From contig JAJSPD010000073.1 in assembly GCA_021307315.1 (NCBI GenBank), forward strand, positions 62,001 through 126,000: DNA of 64,000 nucleotides. Direction: 5' to 3'. This DNA is from Bisporella sp. PMI_857. Lineage: Eukaryota; Ascomycota; Leotiomycetes; Helotiales; Helotiaceae. The notes under the pieces are model-generated. The model worked only from the letters and a program-made list of their open reading frames with translations, ran no database searches and had not been told where the DNA came from. Positions 12,394-24,081 of this stretch are shown in pieces (position 1 is the stretch's first letter; each line of letters starts with the position of its first letter). The position numbers and the translations under genes are program-made.

Positions 12394-13631
12394 ATGGCTA
12401 CTCCACACTTCAAACTCGAGTCGCCGGCGGAGAGTTTGGCAGACAGCTTCGGGTCGCCTGGTCAGCAATACCCTTCGCTGTTTGAGAACAATGATTCAAT
12501 GTCTCCGGGTTCATATGACGCCGACAGCAACTTTGGAGGATCGATGGCAGGGGACACACCCGCACCAGAACAAAAGAAGCCGGTTAAGAAGAGGAAATCT
12601 TGGGGGCAACAACTGCCTGAGCCCAAGACAAACCTACCACCGAGGTACATATTGGACAAGAAGTTCACTATTGTAGATATGACTGCTAACCCACGCATCA
12701 GAAAGCGAGCCAAGACCGAAGACGAGAAGGAGCAACGCCGCGTGGAGCGGGTGCTCCGAAATCGTCGGGCCGCACAATCATCGAGAGAACGTAAGCGTCA
12801 AGAGGTCGAGGCTCTTGAGGCAGAGAAGCGTGCCATCGAAGAACGGAACATCGACCTCGAGCGGCGGCTGGCCTTACTCAGCAACCAAAACGATGTTTCG
12901 CGGAGAAATCAAGCACTCGAGCAACAGCTAGCAGAGATGCAAGCTAAGTTCGTGCTGATGCAGAAACAGCTCGAGGCGGCGACCGGTAACATCGTCTTCC
13001 CAGCCGCCTCTGTGCCCTCGCCAGCCCATACTGAGCAGTTCCGCAGCACACCCTCACCGGTTACCCTGTCCCAAGAACTGTTCAGCTCGCGCGATGCCCC
13101 AGAAAGATCATCCATCTCCACTCCTATCTCCATCCCCAGTCAGCCCACCGCCACCGTCAATCCAGCCTCCCTCTCCCCAGCCCTCAACCCTGTCGTAGAC
13201 TCCTCCAACGCCACACCTTCCGATTTGACACAACAACCTGCCGCGTTGTTGTGCGACCTGCAGTGTCAATCGGGAGCGTACCGGCCCTGGACGGTTTCCA
13301 CTTCAACAATTTTTCAGATACTGGCTTTGACTATGACGGCTTCTTGGGCGCTCCTCAGCCCTCTGAGTCAGATAATGCGTTCTTTGCGGACGGGATCCTC
13401 CCTCCTGCCGACGACTTCAATCTTGACTACCATCATCTGGCTGACGACAACAACCTCAACTTTAACGACGACTTCATGCTCGCCGAGTTCCTCCACCACG
13501 ACGAAAACAACCAACCCTCGCCCGAGGTTCAGCCTGCGGATCCGTTTGCTGAATCAGCTGCTTTCCTGCAGCCCCCAATTGGCGCGTCCTCTTCTGGATG
13601 CGACGCAGGGGGAAATGCGGTTGCGGTCTGA
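12394..13631 (+). CDS. hacA: HacA/Hac1 bZIP transcription factor of the unfolded protein response
   Basis: Spliced CDS: 12394-12644, 12702-13260 and 13284-13631 (1,158 nt, 385 aa). The first intron (57 nt, 12645-12701, TGCTAAC branch site) is conventional and joins PPR to KRAKTEDEKEQRR. The bZIP lies at about residues 86-150, with basic region RNRRAAQSSRERKR and a leucine zipper. The family signature KKRKSWGQQLPEPKTNLPPR precedes it. The second gap is an IRE1-type cytoplasmic intron (separate entry). Removing it switches translation to ALDGFHFNNFSD and an acidic Asp/Asn-rich C-terminus, the likely activation domain. The ATG sits in a good context (gccATGGC). HacA induces ER chaperone, folding and secretory genes after stress. 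Confidence 0.92.
13261..13283 (+). other. non-conventional IRE1-cleaved intron of hacA, 23 nt
   Basis: The intron lacks GT/AG ends. The 5' cut falls in a CTG/CAG motif (after 13260), typical of the IRE1 loop consensus, flanked by a short GAC/GTC stem. Cutting after CCG at 13283 removes 23 nt, which is 2 modulo 3, as needed to pass from the bZIP frame to the activation-domain frame. A 20-nt intron (as in Aspergillus) would give the same frame; 23 nt matches what I recall for Neurospora hac-1. The exact 3' cut is inferred. Confidence 0.75.
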
Positions 13632-13639
13632 ACAGCAGC

Positions 13640-15024
13640 TTTCCAACGGCCGTCTGACCGGCGTAGGTTCGAGTGATCGTCATGGTGAGAATTCGCCAAG
13701 CATAGAGTCTTTGACGACGCTACTTTGGGCGATCCAATGCTTCATCAATCGGGAGCAGGATAAGCCGAAGCTGGACGTGCATACGGTTGATGTCAGGCAG
13801 CTGAGTTGGGAGCTGGGTAACCTGTTCAGAGCAAGAGAAATTAGGATGGCAAGGCGACGACGAAATCTTTCTTATTATCTGGCAGCGGGTGGGGAGAAAA
13901 AAAGGTCTTTGGATCGTTGGCGTGAGGCGTTGGGGTGAGAGCCTCCCCCGGTGGTGCATTTTGAAATTTAGCGATGGAGTGGAGGACTTGTAACAACTAT
14001 TGTGCCAATACAATCGTTTGCATACACTATATCTTTGATGCTTGATGTGAAGTGACTACAACCTGATACTTGAACGGCGTTATAATGATTTTTAATTGAC
14101 GCGACGTATTCACTATCATCTCAGATGACTGGTTCGCTTCAACCTCCTGACTATTAAATACCTTAACTTTGACTGAATGAATCCTTCACCCATCACCCAC
14201 GTGGGAAAAGGGGGATTTACGCCCGATCATGGAGAAAATAAAGGTAGCAAGTGCACCCAACTCCATCTATTCACGACCATCAACCAGTTCAATCTAAAGC
14301 CAGATTAAGTTACCTTTGTATGCTCATGCAGCATGTCTCCCGGATTCATGATAATCGGTGTCTCGTAAGTTGCCAAGCCGTCGTCGTTATCGGCTGAGTT
14401 CGTTGTTTGTAGCTGTTGCTGTTTTTATCCACCGTACCTTTTTTTTTGCTTCGTTGTTTGTTTGTTTTTTGCTTTCATGGCTGGTTGGGGCTGAGAGGAT
14501 GAGGAGGGGCTTACGGTGGTTGGCTTGGTTGGTTTGGTCTTTCCGCTCGCCTCGTCGCAGGCTGTCTTTTTTGGAGGTTTGAGATGCGTGAGGCGGGGCG
14601 GGATCTCGCGTTAAAAGGGGGGGTATGGTGGAGTATATTTATGGAACGAACGGATGCTGAAAGAAAGCCTGGATGATGGCTGGTTTGGATGGGGTTGTGC
14701 TTTTGCTTGCGGCTGCGGCGAAGAGGTAAAGTAGTGCTGTGGGGACGACCTTGAGCAAGTGCTAAAAGGCGTGACGACGATGTTCGAATCGTGCTCAGCG
14801 GCGTGTTCGTAGTATTTGCTATGCATATAAAGGTTACTTTTTGAATAATTGGTCAGTTTGTTGTTGGCACTTCTAGATAAGTCTTACCTGCCATTTTTGT
14901 TACACATGGCAAATTTCAAATAAATTTTTCAATAATTTCATAGCCTCGTCTCTCTCTGGAAGGCTGCCGTATCCAGCAGGAACAATGATTGAATGAATCA
15001 AGAAAACATTAGCGCTTAATTTCC
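13640..15024. other. spacer between hacA and the HET gene
   Basis: The first part (to 13938) stays open in the unspliced hacA frame. No other gene is supported. The rest probably holds the hacA 3' UTR. Confidence 0.35.
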
Positions 15025-17013
15025 TCAGTCTTTCGACAGCCTAGTGTATCTCGAACATCTCCTTTTCCCGCCTATTGGCTCCTCCATTAGCATCCGCGTT
15101 GTCGATGCCCCCATAAACCCCAGCAGGAAGCAACTCCCAACGAGGAGATAGTGGTTGTCTTCAGGTCTTAGGACGAATGGCGTATCGCACCCAAAGATGA
15201 CACACACGATATCTCCAAGTTGCATGGCTCCTGGGGCTAATCCAACCAGTCCACGTTCAGTCAGATATGCCTTCCTGTCCCAGCAGAAATCGCAGTACGT
15301 TTGAAGAACCGGAGTATTGTTAGATGGAATTGGGGGATCGATTGGTGGCATGTCCAAGTGTCGCCCTTCCTTGAGAGCTAGGCGTAGCTCTTTGCGATAG
15401 GAGTAAAAGTCTGCCAGCTGCTGAGCATCTTCATCGCTTGCTTCTGTAGAGTCAGCCGCGGATGATAACCACAAAGCGACTGTCTCGATCCTCGCGTTCC
15501 GATAAATCTTCCTCTGTTCAGGTGATCTGATTTCAAGAAATTCCATAATCTTCTCCAGCGGATGGAACAACGCATTTGTCTCAGCATCAAAGGGGTTCTC
15601 AGAAAACTTGTCCACGTCAATTTGGTCCGTGCTATTCTGAATGGTATCAACCCTCAAACCAGCTAAAGTAATCCTCCTCCCACAATTACTCAAATTCACC
15701 TCAAGTTCGGTCTCTCCACCGGCACGAAATCCAGCACGAACTTCACGAATCAAGCAAACCTCATATGAGGCAATTGAGTAGTCAGGGACCCATGATGGCT
15801 GAACTCTCGTTTTCAACGAAGACTTGGAATGGTGTATAGAAGTTAAAACATGGGCTCTCTTCATCTTAATTAGACCTAATGTTGCAGTCTCTAGAAACAC
15901 ATCTTCCATAGTTTTCGTGTAATCTGGAATTATCCTGGGCTGACCATGCAGATCTGCTGGCGCAGAAGGATGGCTAAGATATGCAAATATTTTGTCGCGA
16001 GGATCAGATGTTTCCGCAATTTTTCGGCTTCGCAATATGACCCAGAAACTTTCAGATAAATCCAATAGTATCTTCTCGGTGTTTGATGGTGAGTATTGTT
16101 CTCCCCAAAGTACGACTGCGTGAAGGGTTATCATTTGTAACTTTGCTCGAGCGCTTGGCGAATGTTCCGACATCGAATTTGGTGGTGGACTGTCCGTGTT
16201 ACGGTTATGAGAAGCTATCTGGTCCTCTGGCACGTATGACACAAGCATCGAGGTTGCCGCAAGAAAACCTTCTAGTGGCACGGTTTTGCCATGATTGAAG
16301 GGCATCCCGAGATATCCCCATAAATGCTTCAGGTTGATGTAACAAAACGCCGCAAACGCGATAATAATATAAAAAGGACAATCCAGCGCGCCCCATGAAA
16401 ACGTCGTATCTCGAGATCATCCAATCTCCTGCTGGATCCAGGCTCGTTCAAAATATCCACAACCGCAAAATTCCATAGCCGCCTTCCATAATTCTCTGTT
16501 CATCCATATCTCATGAGTCTCTCCAAGTTGGTTCAGGTCAAACATAGTCTCGTGTGGATTTTCTCGATTAAGAAGCTGGTGAATTTTCTCCATCAGCGCA
16601 AATGAATCTCTTGCGTAGTCATTAGGATCTTCACCAAGCCAAGCCAACACCATCGTTGCGTTACTGTATATTTGTCCCATCAAGGCTACTTGCTGGCTTC
16701 TCTCCAAGTCATCCCGCTGATTGATGCAAATAGCATCTGCCCAAAGCACCCTTGAACTGGATTTTAGGCGAAACCTCTTTAACGCAACGTGTAAGCTTTT
16801 GGGTATCGAGAGCGAACTTCCTTCGCAAGTGATTGTCATCCTTTGGTTTGAATCTCCCCACACGTACGATAATGCTTCGTAGTTTTTTCCTTCATTGATA
16901 TTGTGAGGGAACAGACGGCATATGATACTTTCATCGGTCCCTGGAGCGAGCTCTAGTAATCTGATAGAGCCATCGCTTGGTAGAGGTACATATTTGTAGT
17001 CTAGGTGTGCCAT
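15025..17013 (-). pseudogene. HET (heterokaryon incompatibility) domain protein with an internal stop
   Basis: One continuous frame runs from the ATG at 17013 (MAHLDYKYVPLP) to a stop at 15025, 663 codons, interrupted only by a TGA at 16417-16419. The HET motifs are present before it: YEALSYVWGDS, WADAICINQRDDLERSQQV, MGQIYSNATMVLAWLGED, then RAWIQQEIG. After the stop the same frame continues with SRDTTFSWGALD, SDPRDKIFAYL, IIPDYTKT and a typical C-terminus (GDIVCVIFGCDTPFVLRP, YLLVGSCFLLGFM). No GT/AG pair spans the stop. HET domains trigger cell death when unlike hyphae fuse. As read, only a truncated product of about 198 residues would be made. Pseudogene, null allele or sequencing error. 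Confidence 0.75.
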
Positions 17014-17149
17014 CCCTGGCAGATTATCTAAACTGTCGGCTACAGCTCTGATGGAGTAGTTGACTACCAGCTGCCTAATAGAATAAGGATCTCCGTAGGA
17101 TCTCAAGTCTAGATATAGACCAAACGCTGATAACAGCAAGTTTTAAAAC

Positions 17150-17790
17150 CAGAGCAAGCCAGGACGAGTGGTGCGTGGTGTTTAAGCTGAAAGTCTAGAT
17201 CCTCCTTGGCACATCCATTTTGCAAGTCACGGTACACAGCATATAGCTTAGCAAAAGCCATCAACGCCACTTATTATGAATCTGGGGAACACGGTAGTGC
17301 CAATAACCGTGTCTATTGTCGTGTTTTTTATGCTTCACCTTAAACTTGCAATGAAGTAGACTGACGCTACTCCACACCTTAATCAAAATGAATAGACTAC
17401 ATGCTGTGCATGAAAGTGCCACTGAACTGCTCAATGAGCGAGCTTGACTTACGATTCAGCTGTTTCTTCTTCAGTAGTCTATTACTTACATGCTTATAGT
17501 CTGCGAACCTTATAAACTTGAGCCGTGGTATCAAAGCAGAGTCAAATACAACCAACCCACCTAAGCTTGGCTATAAATGAAACCTCCAGGACCAAGTCTA
17601 TAGTCTAAGAGCACGCGACTGTATACAATATTGAATGCTTCTATAAACTTGTCGAAGAGTTGGTTCATCTAAGCCTTCTCCTGTACCAATGCCTCGCTGG
17701 CTATGCTCCATGTAATGCTTTACAGCCCCAAACGCCATTCAATGAATTTATACTCGCACGCTGGACAATCCTATAATCCCGTGAGAGAGT
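17150..17790. other. spacer, no gene seen
   Basis: About 640 bases between the HET gene's 5' end and the 3' end of the phosphatase gene. No open frame or repeat stands out. Confidence 0.35.
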
Positions 17791-17792
17791 CT

Positions 17793-18949
17793 TTAATCCT
17801 CTGACCCATCTTTACAATTGACATGTACAAGTTCAATTTTATGATCTGAATGCTTACCCTCGATGACGACAGCTGTAAGCTTCCCACCTTTCAAACAACC
17901 AGTATCAATGCCGTAAGTGTATTTACCTTTTTGTAATCCTCGTTTGGAATCGTGCGCAAATATAACTGTTGTACGTTCTTTCTTAGGCAGAGTTTCCTGG
18001 TATCGATTCCAGAACTAATTGGAGAATTAGCTAAACTCAAAGTGCAGCGTGCAATGACAATACACACCTTTGACCAAGGTGCACCATCGTGCTCATGGCT
18101 TGGTACACCATCTTTACCAATTGTCCGTATGTTCATCACGTCTATGGGATCTTGCTTCTCCAGTTTTATTCCTGGCACAAGACCAGCGTGCACAACAACA
18201 ACTTTTCCCAAGCCTTCCAAGTTCCCAATTCTGAGAATCACTGGGCAATTCTGCAACCACTTTAAACGCTTCGCCCCAAGCATTTTTACCAATTTTCTGT
18301 CCTTGTGCGTTCCCCTATGTTTCATCGCGAATTCTTCCATAGGATCCGCATAATCGTCGAGGTCAGGATTTGATAGTGAAGTTCCGCCGTCTTCGAGAGC
18401 ACCGAGCATACCTGCATAGGTCGCTAGAATACGATCCTCGTGGTTGCCTCGCACACCTGTGGCTCCCAAGCTCATGGCCAGATCAACTACGCCCGCCGAA
18501 TCTGGCCCTTTACGGATCATGTCTCCAGCAAGTATAAGATGGTCCCGGTTCTTGTTGAAGTTTATCTTCTTGAGCAACTGCAGAAGCGACTCTTTCATCC
18601 CATGCACATCTCCTACGACGACCAATCTGCCACCATGTTTATGCTTTCCAGTGTGGGGTAATAAATTTGAGGGCAGGTCTTTCAGCTTGATCAAGCCTTT
18701 ATGATGAGGTCGATTAGCGGCCAAGGACTGGTTCTGCGACACGTCTTCATGCGAATGTGGAGAAGATAGAAGGTACTGCATGGCTTTCGACGCAAACGGA
18801 TATTCTCCTGCATACCATGCGCCCCATAACACGGCACATGGCAGCAGAACAAAAATAAGACCTATCATCTTCGCCAATCTGAGGTACTGCTCATTCAATC
18901 TCCTTCTCTGCGGCAATGCATTTGAGCCATGTCTCCTTAGAGACACCAT
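17793..18949 (-). CDS. membrane-anchored calcineurin-like phosphoesterase (Ppn2-type), 367 aa
   Basis: Exons are 18949-18068 and 18014-17793, with a 53-nt intron (GTGTGT...TTAG). The N-terminus is basic, then a single hydrophobic segment at about residues 28-48 (MIGLIFVLLPCAVLWGAW) suggests a type II anchor. The metal-site motifs follow in order: VVGDVHG, GDMIRKGPDS, VRGNHED, HAGLVPG and, after splicing, IFAHDSKRGLQ and YGIDTGCLKGGKL. This is the fungal family of yeast Ppn2 (YNL217W), a vacuolar zinc-dependent endopolyphosphatase. Vacuolar polyphosphate trimming is thus the likely role, though Ap4A-like substrates are possible for the superfamily. The in-frame ATG at 18949 was chosen over an upstream GTG. 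Confidence 0.82.
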
Positions 18950-19563
18950 TCGAGGATATCTGGTCGGCACCAGGCCGAGTACTAGTGGAAGGCTCTATTG
19001 GCGTTGTCGACACTGTTCTAATAAATCTGCAACTTGCGCTTGAAGGCAGATGTCAATGCTAGTCACCAGCGAATAAATAAGTAATCGATCGAACATCCCA
19101 AGCGCATGGTTCTGATAATTCCACGTCACGAAGCACTATGACATAACCCCTCGGGAAAGCCTAAGCGAGACCTCGTGGCTTCGCATCCCTTCTTTTAAGA
19201 CTAGTTGTAAGCACAATAATTTTTTCGATAAAAAGTGCCTTTCGCTTCTGTTCATGAATGAGAGATGTTGCCAATTCTGTAACCCGTTGAGTAGCTCTCA
19301 GGCCATGCGTCTCGGCATCTGCAATGCGGTTTGTAAGGAATGTCAAGCTGAAAATATTAGTAGCTATAAATAACGCCACGCCGAGCTGGACCTGCCAAGT
19401 TTAAACACTCCGAAGATTAAATTATTTTTCAGTATATGATGGCTGTGGCCGAAAAGTTTGAGGGCTCTATAAGAGCTCTAAGGATCGGAGAGACATGATT
19501 CAGGAAATGTATTTCCCACTGAACTAAATAAATCAAGAAAAACGACCTCAGTGAAGTTTAATC
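18950..19563. other. divergent intergenic region
   Basis: 614 bases between the divergently oriented phosphatase and Clr5-domain genes. It must contain both promoters. No other feature recognised. Confidence 0.4.
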
Positions 19564-21210
19564 ATGAGTGACAACATTGTATGTCCTTTCTTTGAAAAAT
19601 TGAAACATGTTCTAACTCGAGTAAGTTGACTCATCGTGGCCTGGAGAATATCCATGACATCGAAGCTACTCTAGTCGCTGAGGTGGATGAGATTCCGGAT
19701 GGAGTGTTGAAACCACCAAGCTATCCTCCCACAGCAGCAGACTGGAAACTCTACCGTTCAACTTTCAAGAAGCTTTACTGGACCGAAGATAGAACTTTGA
19801 AAGAGACGGCAGAGCTCATGAAAGAACGATATGGCTTCAGAGCAACGTACGTCTTCTTTATTATGGGCTGAGCTATCTTTCTAATGACTATTCAGAAAGC
19901 GGATGTATGGTCAGAGAATCACGGAGTGGGGTCTGAAAAAGAATTATTCCGCCGGGGAAAGGCAGGCAATTGCCCAGCAGGTCGCGGAGTATGAATCAAA
20001 GAGCCAGACCCGACCCGTGATTTCCATTCGGGGTCGGCCAGTCAAGTTGGCTAGAATCAAGCGGGAAGATAGGCTTGGACTTGAGTTTACAGATCTCCGT
20101 AAACGTGCCTCTGTCGGTACATCCAGGCCTGCTCGGTCTCTTCAAATGCCCGCGAGTCTGAAATGGGTTGAAATTATTGTTTCCCAGGCCAATATCTTCT
20201 ATGACGTGAATGTCGAGACGAGGATATCCAGAAACATGCTGCTTACCATGGAGGTGGAAGTACAAGAAACTGATCCCACATATATTCGTCCTGATGACTT
20301 CATCAATAAACTGGCTACTGGTGCGCAGGAAATAGTCCAAGCTGACGGAAAACTTGGGTGGCGCTTGCTCAATGAAGCACTAGAGCTGCTGAAACCTTTG
20401 TTTCTGACAAGAAGCACCTATATGATTTCGGCACTGCTAGACATTGCACAACAATGGCCACAAGAGACACCCCCTGAAGTTTCCAGAGCGGTGTGGCGCC
20501 ATATTGCAGATATGGCACAAGTGGTGCTTGGTAAGAATGAGCCAACAGCAAAAATATGTAATGCTCTCACACATCTGGAGTCCACAGAGCAGATATATGA
20601 AGCTACACAGAATACCCTTAGGCTGGTTCTGTCGAAATTCGAGAAGAGTCTTGGCCGAGACGCCCCGCCAGCTACGTACATTAAAGCCAAGTACACAAGA
20701 CTCCTGCTGGAGCATGGTGATCTGGACCAAGCTGAGCGACTACAACGCGAAGTTATCCAGCAGAGAATGCGTCTTCAGGGTGACGGACAGAGCGTCACAT
20801 TGGCTATCTGGCGCCTTGGCAGAACCTTGAAACAAAAGAACGATCTTCAGGGAGCTGAAAGAGAGTTTCTCGATGCATGGAGACGTAGTAGAATTGATCG
20901 AGACCCTCACGACTTGGAAAATAACAATACCGGTATGGTCAATGTATCTATAGCGGTTATGATTGCCCGTGATATGATTGATCTGTATAAGGAAACTGGA
21001 AGAGAAGACCACCATGTCAGCCAACTTCTTCTTGAGGAAGCATTGGATCGAGTCACCAAGCATTGCGACGCCTTTGGGAACTGGATTCAGTGCAGCGATC
21101 TCCTGGCTGTGACGACGCTACCAAATTTGGCGGATGCTTTGAAACAACAAGGCAAAGTCGCTGAGGTTGAGGTATTGAGACTAAAGTATGCAGAATATAT
21201 GGCTGAGTGA
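19564..21210 (+). CDS. Clr5-domain protein with TPR-like C-terminus, 516 aa
   Basis: Exons are 19564-19578 (five codons, MSDNI), 19626-19846 and 19896-21210. Introns of 47 nt (GTATGT, branch TTCTAAC) and 49 nt (GTACGT...TTCAG) leave one open frame. The N-terminal Clr5 domain spans about residues 38-90 (DWKLYRSTFKKLYW, LKETAELMKERYGFRAT, KRMYGQRITEWGLKKNY), named after the S. pombe silencing factor Clr5 and common in Pezizomycotina. The C-terminal half is helical with repeats resembling tetratricopeptides (YTRLLLEHGDLDQAERLQRE, LGRTLKQKNDLQGAEREF). It is probably a DNA- or chromatin-associated scaffold. The tiny first exon is inferred from splice signals and phase. Confidence 0.75.
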
Positions 21211-22256
21211 GAAAAAGAGAGGGTTATTAGTTGCTGGCAAATTTGATGTATAGTGTCTCCATTTCGTCGAATAGCAAGTCAGCTCCGTGGATTCTTTCAT
21301 ATTGAAGTTCCTGCACTCTAAGATTGGGATGCTGCAAATCTGTCACGAAATACCGGGCATCCCAATGGACAACTTTGAGTTAGCTTAGGCATTATTTTCT
21401 TAGTTAGACTCGATGATAAATTTTACGAGAATTGCAAGTAAAGAAACTATATATCTGTTTATCTCATTTAGTTTGACTCACTTGAATTCACAGAATGAAT
21501 GTCTCTGCTTTCAAGTGTGCCTCGTACATTTCGGTGACATCTTGGTCAACATGTGAGTCTGACCTTCTGGTAAAGGGATACGTTCAGCTTGCTCTTGAAC
21601 ATAGTGCAACCATTATGAGCTTCAAGGTTACACCACATTGTGGTTCATTCCTGGAGTAGTTCAGCCAAGATTGATTTATCACATATCAAGCAGTGAGATA
21701 AACCACCGGGTCGCGCATTTACAGATCTGGGGCCGTTCCTTCTTTGGGTCGTAGCCCTTGCTCCATGAGGCGATCCAGTCAATGTTTAGCCATAAACACC
21801 ACATCTGCTTTGTAGTTCCCACTTCCAGAACCCGCCCTATATTACACAGTCGCAACCCAACATCTGCTCCAGTGTTTGCCTCGTAATCCTTGTCTAGCTA
21901 TTATCGCTGAACAAAATTAATTCAACCACGCATATCCGAGCTCTATAGGACCAGCCTAGCTTGACTCAGTTTCATTCAACAACTGAGCAGGGTTTTTTTT
22001 TTTTACCAACTCCCTTTTCCAAAAGACCAGTCATTAGTTTCACAGACGAGGCAAGGCTGTCTTGCAATTCACCACAGTTATCAAGTCGAACCGCACGATT
22101 CACCAATTGCCAAATTATTTCGTCGTGGTTCAATAATTTGGTGCCAGCTGGGTCCTCCTCAACTCATTTAGTGTCAAGAAGAATCAAAGCTTGATTATAT
22201 CTGCATTTAATGAGCTGCCACAAATCAGTGCATAAAGCGATATGGTTCCATCGAGA
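21211..22256. other. intergenic spacer
   Basis: No gene seen. It contains a T-run near 21994-22004 and probably the promoter of the BTB-like gene. Confidence 0.35.
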
Positions 22257-23950
22257 ATGAGATATAGATATCCAAACGTACCAACTGTACGATGCGATGG
22301 TACCACGGAAGAGGCGCTTCCTCGTACAAATACCCCGCCTGGTTCTCCTTCTCAACGATCCATTCCTTCAGGTTCTCCTCGAGTCAGTCAGTAAGTGTCA
22401 ACCTACTTTCAAAGTGCCAACCACTTCTCCCCCATTCGGGCGGGTAGGAGTGCAAGCTGGCTCTTTCAGTGTGTGAAGTATTTAGAGGCATTAAATACTG
22501 ATCTTTATAGCAATGATACTAATACTGATCATTACCCCAAATTTATCGATGGCGATGTCTTGGTTACTTCTGGCACTGGGAGGCAATGGAAGCTCCACGC
22601 TAAGCAACTTATCCATGCCTCTGCAAAGTTTGCTACTTTGTTGACCGAGGATTCCGCACGCAAAATCACCAAGAAGCTGCGCGATGAAGGAAAGACCGTT
22701 AAGTGGAAGCTCGCCATGGCCCCATACCAGCACAATCCACATGATGATCGTTTCCGATCCTTTCAACTCCTCGTATGTTTCAAAAGCTCACATAGAGGTT
22801 CTTTGCACCGCGTTTTTAATGCATGTTATATCTATTAGAACATGTATCTGCGTCATAATTAGTGCTGGAAACTAACATTCTACAGAATAATGTTAGCAAT
22901 TTTGGTTTCAGCTCATTGCTGGAGAACCCCAACGGCTTGATTGCAGGTGCTACCATTTCAATGCCATACCATCGAGTCTACGACAACTTGTTCCGTTGCA
23001 TGTACGGGAAAATGCCAGTCTTCACCGATGATCACATCCATGGTGCAAATCCCTATATACACGACGCGATTGCTCTTCTTCAAGCATCAGAGTTCCTGGA
23101 GGCAGCCAAGCATGTTCGCCTACCCATCGAAGCTCACCTCTTGCGCTTAAATCAGGTGCTATGGACTCATATTGAGAACAATGCCGAGGCATGGGCTGAT
23201 GTTGGTATCCGTCTCGAGTCCCCCATAATTTTCCGTAATGCTATGGCTCATATAGTCGGCCGCTATGATCTTAAGACCCCCAAGAATCGTGTTGACAAAG
23301 GTTTTATTGAGGACCAGGCCACTGGCCACTGGATTCTTGATCTTGCTGAAAGAAAAGCAGCAGAATTGAAGAACAAGAAACTCCTTATTGAGCGTCGACT
23401 CATGGAGTTCTATCCTTCTAAGATGCTTCATGCTGATAATGATATTGAGGCAAGTGAACAAACTGCCACTTTACCGATCTAGACGCTAATCTACAGGCAG
23501 ATTGCCGGCCGAGCTGTTTATGCCACCGATATCTACCTTTGGCAAGCGGTCACTGTCGTTCGTCAATACCTCGCATCCTCCTACATGTCTAACTGCCACC
23601 ACCGTGCCGCTGATGGAGGTGCCAACTTCTATCGTTGCATTGGTGCCAGTGGCGACAAGTACTTGCGGGCTGACACTCTTGCACGCTTCCATGAAAGTTT
23701 CGGCATGAGCACCAAGGGTAAGCAATGCTTACAAGCAGCCGTTGAGTACGTCAAGGATTCGCTCCGTCCAATCGTTGCTGAATTACTAGTTGACTGTACG
23801 CAGTCCAATCGTCGCCCTGATGAGGTTGGCGTTGGCCATCTGACTTGCACGAAGATACTCGACGAGGAGTTACCATGGTATGTTCCTCCTCCGGCGAGAA
23901 TGGATGATGGTGATGACAGTGACGTCGGAGAGGGCATTACTAGGTTTTAA
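22257..23950 (+). CDS. BTB/POZ-like fungal protein, 469 aa, four exons
   Basis: Proposed exons are 22257-22390, 22511-22772, 22886-23449 and 23501-23950 (1,410 nt). The first exon encodes a Pro/Ser-rich linker (NTPPGSPSQRSIPSGSP). Then comes a fold typical of fungal BTB-like proteins: DGDVLVTSGTGRQWKLHAKQ, LIHASAKFATLL, and later YDNLFRCMYGKMP with HDAIALLQASEFLEAAKHV. The C-terminus ends in an acidic tail (DDGDDSDVGEG). BTB domains mediate dimerisation and often cullin-3 binding; no second functional domain is seen. The last intron (23450-23500) has a GC donor (GAG/GCAAGT), the only choice that keeps the frame. The first exon is less certain. Confidence 0.65.
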
Positions 23951-24081
23951 GTGATGGGTTCTTTAGAATTATACTGTATAATGAATTGGAATGTGGGGTT
24001 TACAGGGTAGTTAATCAAAAGTGACAAGGACAACGCATTGATTTCTGGGTTTTAGATAATTCATAGCATTATGTATGTATA

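Noticed and set aside
13251..13631. Separate 126-aa ORF starting at 13251
   Set aside because: It is the second part of HacA, reached by the IRE1 splice; no independent start is needed.
16400..16440. Intron removing the TGA in the HET gene
   Set aside because: No GT donor precedes the stop within a reasonable distance, and the protein resemblance continues right up to and after it.
17140..17164. Longer N-terminus for the HET gene beyond the ATG at 17013
   Set aside because: The upstream extension begins with a TTG and does not resemble HET proteins; MAHLDYKYVPLP is a typical start.
23450..23500. GT donor at 23454 for the BTB-like gene
   Set aside because: It leaves the next exon out of frame with either available acceptor; the GC donor fits phase and consensus.
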